64,000 bases of DNA from Albula goreensis (lineage: Eukaryota; Chordata; Actinopteri; Albuliformes; Albulidae): NCBI GenBank assembly GCA_022829145.1, contig CM040764.1, forward strand, positions 13,725,170-13,789,169, in the 5' to 3' direction. A model generated the notes under the pieces. It was not told the DNA's origin and did no database searches. It saw nothing but the letters and a program-made list of their open reading frames with translations. The translations under genes and the position numbers were made by a program. Shown here in pieces: positions 25,261-43,440 of the stretch; within the stretch, counting starts at the first letter, position 1; each line of letters opens with the position of its first letter.

Positions 25261-25287
25261 GTGTGTGTGTGTGTGTGTGTGTGTGTG
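25261..25287. repeat. (GT)n microsatellite
   Basis: About 13 GT units; simple dinucleotide repeat. Confidence 0.95.
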
Positions 25288-25779
25288 GTATTGCAATTCT
25301 TTTATACCATAGTTACAGATAATGATTTTAGTGTCTCACAAAACTACTGTGCTGCCACTGAACATGGTAATGGTACTTTTGTTACTTCTCCTTCCTCTGT
25401 TTAGGTTTCTGTGTCAAGTTTCTTCCTGCCAATTTACTCTCTCAAAGATGAATCTGGAACCACATGCTTCAGGAGATCAGAGAAATGTTTCAAATGTTAG
25501 TGCAACTTATAATTGCAGCAGTACTGTTGCAAAAAATTCAATAGTAATGTGGCTGAAGTGGAAATTACACAACAGTTATTTCGTATGGGTGTTATCAGAG
25601 CACTAGACATTACAGTAAAGTATATCACTTAACTCAAGTTTTGCTTCCGTTCTTTATAGAGTAAAAAGGATGTGGTTCTGATTCTTAACAGTGTTTTATC
25701 TTAGATGTTTGGGAACAGTGAGAAGCATTTTGTGAATATAGTGTTCATGTTGAAATACACAGCTTTTCTCTACTTCTAA

Positions 25780-25893
<114 letters not shown>

Positions 25894-28269
25894 TGGTTTC
25901 TCTATTGTACTTTGTTGTATTTTTAAGGTTTTTCTCCTGTTTGTGTAAATTATTTCAGTGCTTTAGCAGTAACACATTTGAGGAGATGAATATACTGGGA
26001 AGTTGTATGTTGTCTGAGGTGGACAAAATGTAACACAAACACCAATATGTATGGTAGTAAAAGTAATTGGCAGGTATATGCTGAAGCACAATCTAACTGT
26101 TGTTATTTTCTCCAGTTAGAAACTTATCTCCTCCAGTGTTGCCCAGTGCAGTTATGTTAAAAACAATGACTGAAACTGAACAATAAGGAGCTGAGTCAAC
26201 ATAAAAATAGCAGGCCCTCAAGTGCTTTTTCTATAACAGAAAATTCCTCTCCATCAGACCTTGATTTCTAGATTTGGGAGCTATATGTTTTTGCATTTAC
26301 ATTTGAATTCTTGGCTTTCCTCATATTTCATGCCATTATTATTGAACAATGTAAAAACAATGAGATGTAATCTGAGCAATTTCTTATCTGTCTGAAGTAC
26401 TTACATTGGAAAGGCTTTTCGACTACTTTGGTACAGTAGATTATGGGGATGTTTATTAGCATAAGCAGATTACAAGAGATCAGCTCAGGAATGTATGTGG
26501 TTGGCTAGATAACTGTTTCACTATTAACCTTTAGGTAGCTCACTCTTTTAAAAGCACCCTGCTGGTCCAACAGTAGACATACAGATGTGTTACGCAATGG
26601 TTGTTAAGGTGTGATGCACGAGTACCTGTGTGTGAAATCACCAGGCTGTCTACCTGTTTGAAATGCTTCAGGACATGTGGAAACTGGAGTGTGATCCGGC
26701 TGCCATGTCACATACACAACATCCATCACTGAGCAAATATTTCAGTGATGGGTAATGCCATGGGTAACCAGCTGGTCACCATGCTTCCTATTCAAAGAGC
26801 TGGTTGATGATGCTTCCCTATGAAGGGTTAAACACTCTCAACCCTGCCTTGGAATAGTGACGGCAATGACTAGGTCATTTTCCTCCATAAATCCATTCAA
26901 AAGGAGCTTGACGATGCTGACAGAGAAATTACTGGTTTTGCGCTTTCACAGGCTGCATGAAAATAAATCTCATTCTCAGTCTATGGCATGTCTGCTATTT
27001 ATGTTTTTGAGTTTTAATGAATATAAGGACCAACTCCATTCAGAAAACTGTGGCTAAAATGGCAGTCAATAAAAGCAAGAAAATTAACGGATGAAATGTT
27101 TTAGAATTTTATGAAAGAATGGCATGTATAATGTAGTGCATGATTGTAGAAGTAAACAGTCTTATCAAAAGTCTAGTCCATATGAAAGTGCTGTTCTAAT
27201 ACTGGCTTGTACTTTAGCATTGTATGTACGCAGTGATAGTAATGGCCATTTCATATTTAATTACTCTCTCTTCAGCTATGAGGCTAGTTGGAACTGCTCT
27301 TTTACTGGCTTAATTTCAGCATTGTGACTAAATATAATTGCAAGCCAGAAATTTGAGGCCTTCCACAATTTCAAGGTTACAAGCACCAAAGCTGGATCCA
27401 CCATTTCTAATATCACAATAGTTGATTTGCTGCCCAAAGACACACCTGCCCTTTGAAACCGATCTGTTTTCGTTGTTTTCTGGTGCTGTATGACAGAAGT
27501 AATGCATTTCACTGCTGTAGCCTCATGGGCCAAAGACCTGTGACTTTGCTTGTGTACAAAAACAATTTTGTATTTGGACTTTGATCGGACTTACTGACCC
27601 CATAAGAAGCTTGTTGGTACACATTGAGATTAGTGCTTTGTTAGCAGCAATGGAGCTGATCATGAAAGGGTTTCTCATTATGGTTTCATAGGTTTCATAC
27701 TTTGGTCCTGTCCCAATTTGAAGATGTCATATTGTATTGATTTTTGTAGTTAACATGTAAATGTAGCAGCCTAAATTTTGCTTTATAACTTTAACCCCAA
27801 AGTTCTCTTTAAATTGATTAAAAGGAAATCTTGTATTACTCTGGTAGTATGCAATACAGATTCTTATGAATATTTGGTGACTTCCCCCTTTGATATATCA
27901 CTGTACCAAGTGGTGTCCTTACGACCTTCACTGTTGAAAGTTATTCTGTTGGGTTGTGGGTCTCTTCCTTGTGTGCTTAGAACTGAGAGTTTGTTATCTG
28001 GGTCAATGCGTGACCTTGGAATAATATCAGCCTCCTTACACGTGAGAAAAGACCAGAAAGGGTTCATAACAATATCCTGTAGGCTTATAGAAACTCAAAG
28101 GTCTGGATTAAGTTGTATGAAAAGAAAAATACATGCTGAAATGTATGTAATGTAGACTACATTTGTGGTAATTTGTGAACAACTAAACCATACAATTGGT
28201 TATCACTTTTGGAGGAAATAGAACGTGTTTGCAATTGAGGAGTCTGTAGCTTTAAGAGGGCTCCAGTAA

Positions 28270-28425
28270 TTAATTAATTAATAAGGAACGAAACTTCCGG
28301 TAGATCCAAGCCAAAAAAAACAAACCTTGTCATCACCATCAAGGAAGGCTAGGCATTGAAATAAAGATCAGAATCCTCGCTCGCATCAGAAGGAATTCCA
28401 CAGTCGTCAGTGCCTCCAGACAGCC
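28270..28425 (+). promoter_or_regulatory. itm2c: itm2c proximal promoter and 5' UTR
   Basis: Just upstream of the itm2c start codon lie an AATTAATTAATTAAT stretch and a consensus ETS/GABPA site, AAACTTCCGG, at 28291-28300. No clear TATA box is seen. This matches a TATA-less promoter driven by an ETS site, with a start about 100 bases before the ATG. The extent is inferred. Confidence 0.5.
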
Positions 28426-34881
<6,456 letters not shown>

Positions 34882-36055
34882 ACCGTGTCTTCGCCTCGTC
34901 TGAAATTCACGCAATTTCACCTCCAATACTGTAGCTCTCTTCAGCGTACTTAGTTTGACTGCACTTTATAAGCATGATGTATGTTGGTTAAGAAGTTGAT
35001 TTTAACTTATTTGTTTTTTTAAATTTGTCTTGATTTTTCTGTCATCAACTGTTAAGATATGTTTTGTTTGTTAATACAATAATGTATATAAATATATTTA
35101 AGATATGTTAAGATCTTTAAGATCTTAATTTTTTGTCTCAAAGATTTTTTTTTACAAAATCATATTGTTATCTATGATTTTCCAAAAGTGAAATGAGGAA
35201 TGTTTACTTGGTTAGCTGAGAAAAAGGAGGTTTGATTCTGATCCTGTTGTCATGTGCGTTCTTTATGTCTTTCCTCTGGGGAAACACTGTTGAACTGTTA
35301 ATCAGATGATGGAATAGCCTGTGTGCAGGCTGTGCTCCACTATGTACACACATTTCACTTATTTCTGTTATATGATTTTGTTTTTTTCCCTTCTCCTTGT
35401 AAAAAACATGCATCTTGTCCTCATTTACACTGCTCACACCTCTTTTTCCTCCTGTGGTAAGATCAATACACATTTTTATTTTTTGGATGTCTATAATTGT
35501 CCTTTCCCTGGTGGAAACAGACAGGCTCAAGAACATTTGCTTGTATTGTATTTTTTTTTTTGTCAGAAAAGATTTTGATTTCATTTGTGAAAGCCTGGCC
35601 TGATTTGATGAGAGTTGTGAATCTCTGGATTTTCAGTTCTCTCTGGGTTAGTCATGGACTGAAAAAGGGTCTCATGTCAATTGTTGTGTGTCATTGCATT
35701 TATATTTGGATTCACAAAGACTGATAATGGGTTAACAAGTATTTCCAGAACAATCTCTCTCCCGTTGGTGGAGCCTGACCTGACCTATTTCCCAAAGCTC
35801 CACCCCATTGTGCCCTGGCCAATCATTCACATATTATGATTTTTTTCTCTGCATGTTTCTTTGAAACACCTGCACTGTTAGAATATTTTATAAGACCACA
35901 AATAAAAAAAGCCTTGGTTCAGAAACTGAACTGAAGTTATTGCCATTGCAAGGGAACTTTACCATATTTAATGTTCAGTCCACAATATCTGATTAGACTG
36001 ATCCAACTGTATATTCTGTCTGCTTGAAAGCCTACCTACCTGTGAATAAACTAGA
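34882..36055 (+). other. itm2c: itm2c 3' UTR with poly(A) signals
   Basis: About 1 kb of AU-rich sequence follows the TAA at 34879-34881, with AATAAA at 35901-35906 and again at 36045-36050. No coding frame is supported in it. Confidence 0.6.
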
Positions 36056-36059
36056 TAAT

Positions 36060-38125
36060 CCAAACTGTGAAACCTGTGTCAACTTTATCATTTCATCAAC
36101 TGATGTGAGTGTTGTTGTACCCTGACCAAAGGTTTGTAGGGTGCTACTTTTAAAAACCGTAACTTGGTTGAGCATTTGGAGGAATGTCCTTTTTGGAGGT
36201 AGAATTTTGCACACCCATCTGACTTAACTCAGATAGTACATTTTAAGGCACACTTTACCTTGCTGTTCCCATTTGTGAATAAGTAATTAAAGCAGGCTTT
36301 GGACTGAAATAAAATACTGAGTGGATACTGAGTTTTCCATATGAATCAGTGTTAAATGAGAATATGGAAGATGAACTGTGATTTTTAAATTGAATGAATT
36401 TCAACGTGAACTCTACAGAGGTTTCAAATACAATCTAACCTGGTTCTTCAATCTTTGAGGCTTACCAGGGGATTGCAGCTTGAGGTGAACCCTCTGAGGT
36501 TATGCTAGTGTTGCCATCCGTTGATTGTTGTCTTTGACACAATTACACTTTCATCATCATCCTGGAGATTTTTCTTTATCAATTTAACAAATATAAAGGG
36601 ATATTCCTATTCATCTGCACAAATGTATCTGATGTAGTTTGGACTTCTCCTTTAGTGTCACTGCATCAGCCCTTGTTGCGGATGTTAGCCAGCTGCCAGC
36701 CATTTATGAAAACCCTCAAGTCAAGCAAGCTAAATATGCCTTCAGCGATTAATTCTGCTGATGTTATGGATTTCATGAAGGCCCACACACAAACTTTTAA
36801 TGGTATGATTGATAGTTTAGTCCACAAAAACACTACTAACATCAAAACACTTACATTTAGCAGTTAAAATTTCTAGGATGAAAAGCAGGTGCACTAAGCA
36901 CATCCTGTTTTTTTACATTCCTGGCATAAAACATTGAAAATGTCACATATATATGTGAGCATATACACATATACATGTATCATCTCACAGCCGGTTTTAT
37001 CATTGGCATATAACACTCTTATCATATGTGGTTTTAAGAATTTCCTGTTATCTGAAGATACTTTTTAAACTTCCTTTTCTCAGAATTACTCAACCAGCCC
37101 TTAAGAGGAGGTGTAGCCCCAGTTTCCTGATGGTAAAACGCTCAAGACCAATTGATAAGCTTAATGCATTTGATAAATTGTACATATTACAAAAATACAA
37201 GCGTTTAAGGTTTTAAAGTAATGCAAAGATAAATTAAAAAATAAAATCTAAAAGATCTACAGACTGTTTATCTCGCAATAAATCGTCCACAGAATTATTT
37301 GTCCACCTCTGAATCCAGATATACTTCCATATACATCCAGGTAGACATAGCTAACTTTTCATGAACTGTTTATTTATTGCACACAATTCTGTCAGTGAAT
37401 AAACAATGACACTTTTTTTGCGAAAGACATCTGTTACAGGTAATTTTCTCCACATTCTTGCCTTTCACAAATTAATTATATACATCTGATTTCATGATTT
37501 GTGAATCGTACATCAGCATTTCTGTGTAGGTGTTATGTTATTTTCTCATTTGAATGACACTCTTCATAGAGTGTGCTAAAATGATCCCGAATGTTGGACT
37601 TACATTTTATAGATTAGCTACGAATGGAATATATCAATTTTTGAGTAGATTTTCAAAAATGTTTTAGTTAGTATTTTTTTTGCTTTTCCCTGGCTTCCAT
37701 TCTGTCAAAAAGTAATTCTACTCAATTTGCAATTGTTCAAGTCTTGCAGTTATGAGGTAAAGAGAGTGGTGTTTTGGGTGGTGTTGATGACTGGAGGGCC
37801 AATTCTATGGACCTGAAAAGGATCTCAGAGTTTAACATCACCCACCAGCATTAACAATTGAATCACCCATGTATTCCACTAGATGGTTGCCATTTGTTCT
37901 CGAAAATTATTTATAAACAAGCATTTTGCTGATTTAAATAGATTCCAAATGGTCAACTATTCATAGAAAAGGATCTTGGTTTAATAAGTGAATACATTTC
38001 AAAAGATAAGTATACTGATATGCATTTGAGTCTTTAAGTCCATTCCTGGAAAAGTGTTAAGGTTTTTGCATTAATGTATTACATACATTGTTAAGGTTTA
38101 ATATATTACATATACATTTTACTTC
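36060..38125. other. Intergenic DNA between itm2c and the GPCR array
   Basis: AT-rich sequence without a supported gene. It separates the converging 3' ends of itm2c and the first receptor gene. Confidence 0.6.
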
Positions 38126-38129
38126 CTTA

Positions 38130-38135
38130 TTTATT
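38130..38135 (-). terminator. Candidate poly(A) signal of the receptor gene at 38209
   Basis: AATAAA on the minus strand, about 75 bases after the stop codon of the receptor gene. Confidence 0.5.
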
Positions 38136-38208
38136 GTTATAGCTGCTGCTGGCTTGGTGTCCTAAACCAAGATATGGAGAGTTTATGTCCAGCACCCACA
38201 CATCTTCG

Positions 38209-39126
38209 TTAACTCAGAGCCATTGTCATTGTGTCCATGTTCATTTCATTTTTCCTCTGCTTCTGAATGCTTTTAATGCTGAAATAGTAGATGATTGGGT
38301 CAAGACAACTGTTTGTGCTGGCCAGACACATGGTTACAGTCTGAGCATCAAAGAAGCTGGACTTCAGGAAATTGAGCTTGTACAGGCCATACAGGATGAA
38401 GGAGATGTGAAACGGAATGAAGCACAAGGCATAGATGAACAGGTTGGTTACAAACATCCAGATCATCTTGCTCCTCTGTATCATCTCTGTAGAAGCCCTG
38501 TCAATACGTAGGCTCCTGATGACGGAGATTGTTGAGCCTGAGATGATGGTGAATGGAAGCAGGATCCCCAGGGCCGTGACGGTGCAGAGGATGTAGAAGC
38601 CCTTCTGCCACTCCTCGTTGGAGTAGTTCTCAAAGCAGCGTGTCACACTGCAGTTCTTATCCCTGTTGGATTTGTGGTTGAGGGCGATGGGCACTGCCAG
38701 GCTGGTGATGGCCAGCCACACGACCACGCAGGATGCCCAGGCCATCGACCGGGTGCGCAGGAGCCGCGACCGGATCGGGTACACCACGGCCAGCAGCCGA
38801 TCCACACTGATTAAGGTGATGAAGAGGGAGCTGGAGTACAGGTTCACCGAGAACATGGTCCCAGGAATCATACACGCCACGTCCCCCAATGACCACCGCC
38901 CGGTGGCAAAGTATGCAATCCTGAACGGCAGAGAGAGGATGAACAGCAGGTCTGATACTGCCAGGTTGGCCATGTAGATAGCTGGGACAGACCTGAGGCC
39001 CAGACGGGAGACTAAAGTCCGCAGGGACACCACATTGAGTGGCAGGCCAAATGCTAGAACCAGGCTGTAGGTCGCAGTGAAGAGCGGGTATCTGAAGTGC
39101 GAGGTGTCACAAGACGTGTTTTGCAT
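38209..39126 (-). CDS. Class A GPCR, LPA5/LPA6/P2Y-like (receptor 1)
   Basis: A 305-aa seven-transmembrane receptor in one coding exon. I start at the ATG at 39126 (MQNTSCD); the open frame extends further upstream but has no ATG. There is an N-glycosylation site (NTS) at the N-terminus, TM1 YSLVLAFGLPLNVVSL, TM2 with D59 (NLAVSDL), C85 to pair with ECL2 Cys, DRL at 109-111, CFENYSNEEWQKG in ECL2, FIPFH in TM6 and DPIIY at 276-280. The delta-group motifs and ECL2 are close to LPAR5 and LPAR6, so a lysophospholipid ligand is plausible; nucleotide is the alternative. It is the most divergent of the four array members. An acceptor-like TTTTTTAG ends at 39199, so the 5' UTR may be spliced. Confidence 0.88.
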   Translation of the reverse strand: MQNTSCDTSHFRYPLFTATYSLVLAFGLPLNVVSLRTLVSRLGLRSVPAIYMANLAVSDLLFILSLPFRIAYFATGRWSLGDVACMIPGTMFSVNLYSSSLFITLISVDRLLAVVYPIRSRLLRTRSMAWASCVVVWLAITSLAVPIALNHKSNRDKNCSVTRCFENYSNEEWQKGFYILCTVTALGILLPFTIISGSTISVIRSLRIDRASTEMIQRSKMIWMFVTNLFIYALCFIPFHISFILYGLYKLNFLKSSFFDAQTVTMCLASTNSCLDPIIYYFSIKSIQKQRKNEMNMDTMTMALS

Positions 39127-39199
39127 CTCTGTTTTACAGGTCAGCGGCTCTTTTAGAGCTTCACTCTTCTTCTCATACAAAAGAGATACCCTGGATGGC

Positions 39200-41060
39200 T
39201 AAAAAAGGATGGTGCAGTGGGTGGTACTGAAACAGAAACTTACATCGACACAAACGCAACTGCACCGTGAGATCTCCGTTACGATATGATGAAATGGCTC
39301 TCAAGCTTAAGGAAACATCAGCAAGACCTAAAGCAGAAAGCAACACCTTCATTTAGATATGGAATCGAGAGAAACCTGGATCTACATTAAATTAAAACTG
39401 GAACATCAACATTCTTTCTTTGCCCTCTTGAGTAAGATAAAGATCTGGATCACAAACGTTACATACAAGCCCACTCATACGATATATACACACCCACTCA
39501 TCTTGCCAAGTATATTCAACAGATACATTTGTGCGTTCTGATTAATGGATACATCAATGGTGCACATCCAAACTGAGATAACTGAAGGCCTTTCTGGTCA
39601 ATCAGAGTGTTGTATCAGAAGAATTAAAAGACAATTAAAAAATACATCAACAACACCTTTACTACTGCTCCTCATTTGGTCTGACATCTAAAAAAGGACT
39701 ACAATTTATAGCTAAAGAAGGCTGTAGCTATGAAGCATACAGCAGACAAATGTAAGAACAGAGTGAACATACTTATTTAAAACCCGGATGAAAACATGTA
39801 ACAACACACCATGAAGGGAATTCACCAGTGAGAACCATAGAATATGGTGTGACTGTTACCACACCTGCCATTAAACATTGTGCTATGGCCCCCTACATAC
39901 TAGTTCCATAAGAAAACAGTACATACCTATTCCAGCAGGTGCAGCGGTCTGGGCTGGATTATACCTGTGCTGAAACTGGCAGTCTGCAGATCGGGCTCTA
40001 GGGCTGATTAAGCAGCTATCCCCGTTCTGGTGGCTGCTGCAAAGAGTGCAGGGTGTGCAGTGTCATTGACGATAGCTACCTACTGCATAGGAGGCCAGAT
40101 CTGCACGACTCTCCACCATGGCAAATGTTTTGAGGAAGTCATATGCAACCTCGACTCCTCCCCGAAACCCCCAACCCCCATCCCAAACCCCTGTGGTGCA
40201 CCACGTGCTGGAAACCAACAAATGTAAAACCTATCTGTGAAGACTGGGGGTGACTGAGGCTCTTTCCATTCTGACAAGAATGTACTGCCTAGCATTGTTC
40301 ACATCGCTTTGAAGCTGAAGCACGGTCAAATAATTCAATAGTTCTGAAACATGCATCCTCTAACCATGTTTGATTGTTATCATGAGTGATGCTGGTGATC
40401 TATGGGATATATTCTCCCATTATCACATGAAATGTGATAGCTGTGGCGCTATCTGTTCCACTGATATAGCTTCTGTCCTCTCTTCATAGTGTTCACGTAT
40501 GGCCATTTGGGCCACCATCGAGTTCATCACACTGACATTAGATGATATGGTTATTTGTACTTCTACACTATGATGATGCCTTACACATTTATACTTCCTT
40601 CTACAGAAGTGAGTTTCTAAAGTAACAATTCATTTTCTGTGGTTTAGTTATTCACATGAAGTGATAAATAGAAGTGCAACTGTAACAGATAAGTGAATTG
40701 CATATGTAGTGCTGGGTAAGTCTGTCTTGTGTGGCCTATAACACGTACCCTGTTGCTATGACAAATAAGTGTGATGAAGTGCTGAATAACCCAACTCCAA
40801 TTTTATCTCTGATTTAGTCAGTGCTGCAGTGTGTTTGAGGAAATCAAGTGCAATTTCATGAAATGATTGAATATAATATGGGTTATTGTTTAACTGATAG
40901 GTGCATTTCGATTGTTTACTGTAGGTATCATTTTCACAATTAGCAGAAATGAGAAATAAACAATAAAAACATGACATCTTGCATATGTGATCTTAATGGG
41001 ATTTACTGATCAGCATTCAGTCATAAAGTAAATACATAATTCCCATTCAACACTGGGTCA
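39200..41060. other. Spacer between receptors 1 and 2
   Basis: No gene supported. It includes a GC-richer stretch at about 39930-40250 with a CACGTG E-box at 40202-40207, which could be 5' regulatory or untranslated sequence of receptor 1. Confidence 0.5.
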
Positions 41061-41064
41061 TTCA

Positions 41065-41937
41065 TCAAGAGTCAACTGGATGCTCCACACCTCTCTTCCA
41101 AAAATTATCCAAAGAGAAATAGTAAATAAATGGATCTAGACAGCAGTTAAGGGTAGCATAGCATACCGTCCATCTGAGAACATTAGGATCTTCAGTGACT
41201 TCCATATGCCTCAATAAAATCACAATGCTGAAGGGCATAAAGAATATGACAAACATCATTACATTTACACCAAATATAAGCATTATTCTCATCTTGCTGT
41301 ATCCAACTGAATGGACCTGACTTCTATGTATACTTCTTAGGACCATCACCGTGGACAAAATGTTCACAATTAGTAGAATGAGGATAATGAGACCTGCAAT
41401 TTTTCCGGACACATCAGATTTACTATTGGAAGGCAGGTCAAAGCAAGTTTCTCCTTTGCAGGCGCGTACATTCTTGATGTGAATCATTCCCATATAAATG
41501 TAGAGCGGGAGTAAGAAGAGCCATGTAGCGATGCAAACCATTCCGGAAGATCTCGGGGTACGAATTGTCCGAGAACGTAGCGGGAATACCACTGCCAGCA
41601 GTAGGTCCACACTGATGAAGGTAATTAGGATTGCGCTGGACTGGATGTTGAATCTGAACAGTAAGCTGGTGATGGTGCACGCCACAGGTCCAAAAGACCA
41701 CTTCCCCGAGGCATAATAATGGATGCGCAGGGGCAACGACAGAGCCAAGACGAAGTCGCACAGAGCCAGGTTTGCCATGAAAACGAGGTTTGATGACGTT
41801 AGTCCGTGCTTCTTAAGGAGAATCCACAGACACAGTCCATTCAAAGGTAATCCCACGAACAAAATCAAGCTGTACACGGTCGCAAAGGCAGCATACCTGG
41901 AGGTCTGTGTCAGGTTCGCAGCGCAACTGTCGTTCAT
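41065..41937 (-). CDS. Class A GPCR, LPA5/LPA6/P2Y-like, DRY Arg lost (receptor 2)
   Basis: A 290-aa seven-transmembrane receptor in one coding exon. The start is the ATG at 41937 (MNDSCAANLTQT), since the open frame upstream lacks an ATG. It is close to receptors 3 and 4 (shared LWILLKKHGLTSSN, LALSLPLRI, FISVD, LAVVFPL, YYFSLD-FWKR). TM2 has D61 and TM7 has DPFIY. Unlike its neighbours the TM3 motif is D111-L112-L113: the codon at 41602-41604 is CTA, so the arginine needed for normal G-protein switching is Leu. The frame is otherwise intact. The ligand is unknown; lysophospholipid or nucleotide is inferred from the family. Confidence 0.88.
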   Translation of the reverse strand: MNDSCAANLTQTSRYAAFATVYSLILFVGLPLNGLCLWILLKKHGLTSSNLVFMANLALCDFVLALSLPLRIHYYASGKWSFGPVACTITSLLFRFNIQSSAILITFISVDLLLAVVFPLRSRTIRTPRSSGMVCIATWLFLLPLYIYMGMIHIKNVRACKGETCFDLPSNSKSDVSGKIAGLIILILLIVNILSTVMVLRSIHRSQVHSVGYSKMRIMLIFGVNVMMFVIFFMPFSIVILLRHMEVTEDPNVLRWTVCYATLNCCLDPFIYYFSLDNFWKRGVEHPVDS

Positions 41938-42025
41938 TATTTGAGGCACGACAAAAGGTGTAGGGCAGAAGCAGAGGAACCGCACTACAGAAGATAACTG
42001 TCTCAGACCCTGATGTACATCTTCA

Positions 42026-42032
42026 TTTTATA
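42026..42032 (-). promoter_or_regulatory. TATA box of receptor 2
   Basis: The minus strand reads CTATAAAATG here, 90-95 bases upstream of the receptor 2 ATG. It implies a start near 42000 and a short unspliced 5' UTR of about 60 nt. Confidence 0.5.
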
Positions 42033-43409
42033 GACTAAGTTCCTGCTATGAAGAGAAAAAAGTAAGGAAGATTTAAAAAAAAAAAAAGTAGCCTACAGGG
42101 CATGTGCGTGTGTTGGGGTGCGGAAATGTGGTTAGTATCTTGCTGAAAGGCAAACTTAAAGTTTAGCATAAGGCGTACATTGATGGTCAGACAACATTCA
42201 ATTGCCTGCACACGTTTTCTGAAACTATACGTAATTTTCCTGTAAACATAAATTAAAATATCTTTAAACATACCGAAAAAAGTCTGCATGAATCTCAGTC
42301 AGACCTGCTACGAATAAATCTCTGTGATCACCAATTCCACACGGATGTGTTCAATGCAAAACAGTACGATGAATATATGTATGAATTTTTTTGCTCCTGT
42401 GTTCGTGTGTGATGGATAACAATGTAAGCATCCATGTCCTGTGCTGCTCGTCTTTTTCTATTTGAACACAAGCAGTTCCAACTCTAGCCAACAGGGGGCA
42501 TTAACAAACCAAATATTGGCAACCTCATGAGCGAGTACATTCTGCGGCTTTGCTTCAAATACATTTTTAGAATGAGATTTATATCTGTGCAGAGGCTGTG
42601 CAAAGTCTTAGCCTACTAAGGCAAGGCGAGGGCTATCAAATCTGTCTGTGTGCACTAACTGCACTACATTGTGACATGCACAAGAAAAGTTACCATTAGT
42701 TGCAGTGAATTCCTGACAGATGTGGGCTGTTCAGGTCAGTTAATTAAGGGTAAGACAGTTTGTTGGAACAGGTGACAGTTACAATATCTCTGTTACATTC
42801 TGTTGCAATCCTTATGTGCTTTCTGAGATTTTTTTTATATTCAGTGGTACCAGGTAAACTTCTGGGGAAAGTCTTTAAACTACAGCATGGAAGCGTCTGT
42901 GCTGTGACATAACAGTGTAAAATGTCCCCAAATATGAAGCATAAAAGTGCACTCTGTAAATGTATGAAATATGGCACAAATTGTAATCCTCAGAAACAGA
43001 GCAGTGTTTATCATTCTTTTCATATATCATACTGGCTTGTAATGAGATAAGAGATATGCACTGTTGCAGATTCAGCGATCGTGTGAAATAGGCCAATGTG
43101 AAATGAAATGGGGTGAAGAAAGCTTGGGCTCTCTGGGCGCGGCCACCACTTCCTCTTCTCACCGGCGCTGTCGCAAACACAGGAAAAACTGTTACACCTT
43201 CTGAAAATAGTTTGGGGTCTGGTGATGAAACTGCCCTTGAGAAATGAAGATACTGTTTTGCAGAAATTGTATACGTGTTGTATACATTGAAAAGCACTTC
43301 CCAACATTAAATCCAGCACAATTCATCATGTATCTGTTGTTTCGCCTTTATCACTCAAATATATGTTCTAATATAACTTGGATTTTTTTCCGAAGTGGTG
43401 TTCAAAAAA

Positions 43410-43440
43410 TACAGGGGTTGAACAAATGATTGGAAACACT
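43410..43440. mobile_element. Tc1/mariner-like terminal repeat remnant
   Basis: TACAGGGGTTGAACAAATGA followed by TTGGAAACACT resembles the terminal inverted repeat common to fish Tc1-like elements, next to a TA target. A degraded counterpart (GGTGTTTCTGTTTTGTC) may lie at 44766-44782, giving a 1.4-kb element. No transposase is readable. Confidence 0.35.

Noticed and set aside
24840-25404. ORFs with Val-Cys runs near 24.9 and 25.3 kb
   Set aside because: They read through (TG)n repeats and have no conserved sequence.
38185-38977. Plus-strand ORFs opposite receptor 1 (likewise opposite receptors 2-4 and gpr55)
   Set aside because: They are antisense to clear seven-transmembrane receptors and show no family features.
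39127-39180. Longer N-terminus for receptor 1
   Set aside because: The extension begins at a TTG codon; the first ATG is at 39126 and gives the NTSC start shared with a paralog. The same reasoning removed non-ATG extensions of receptors 2 and 4.
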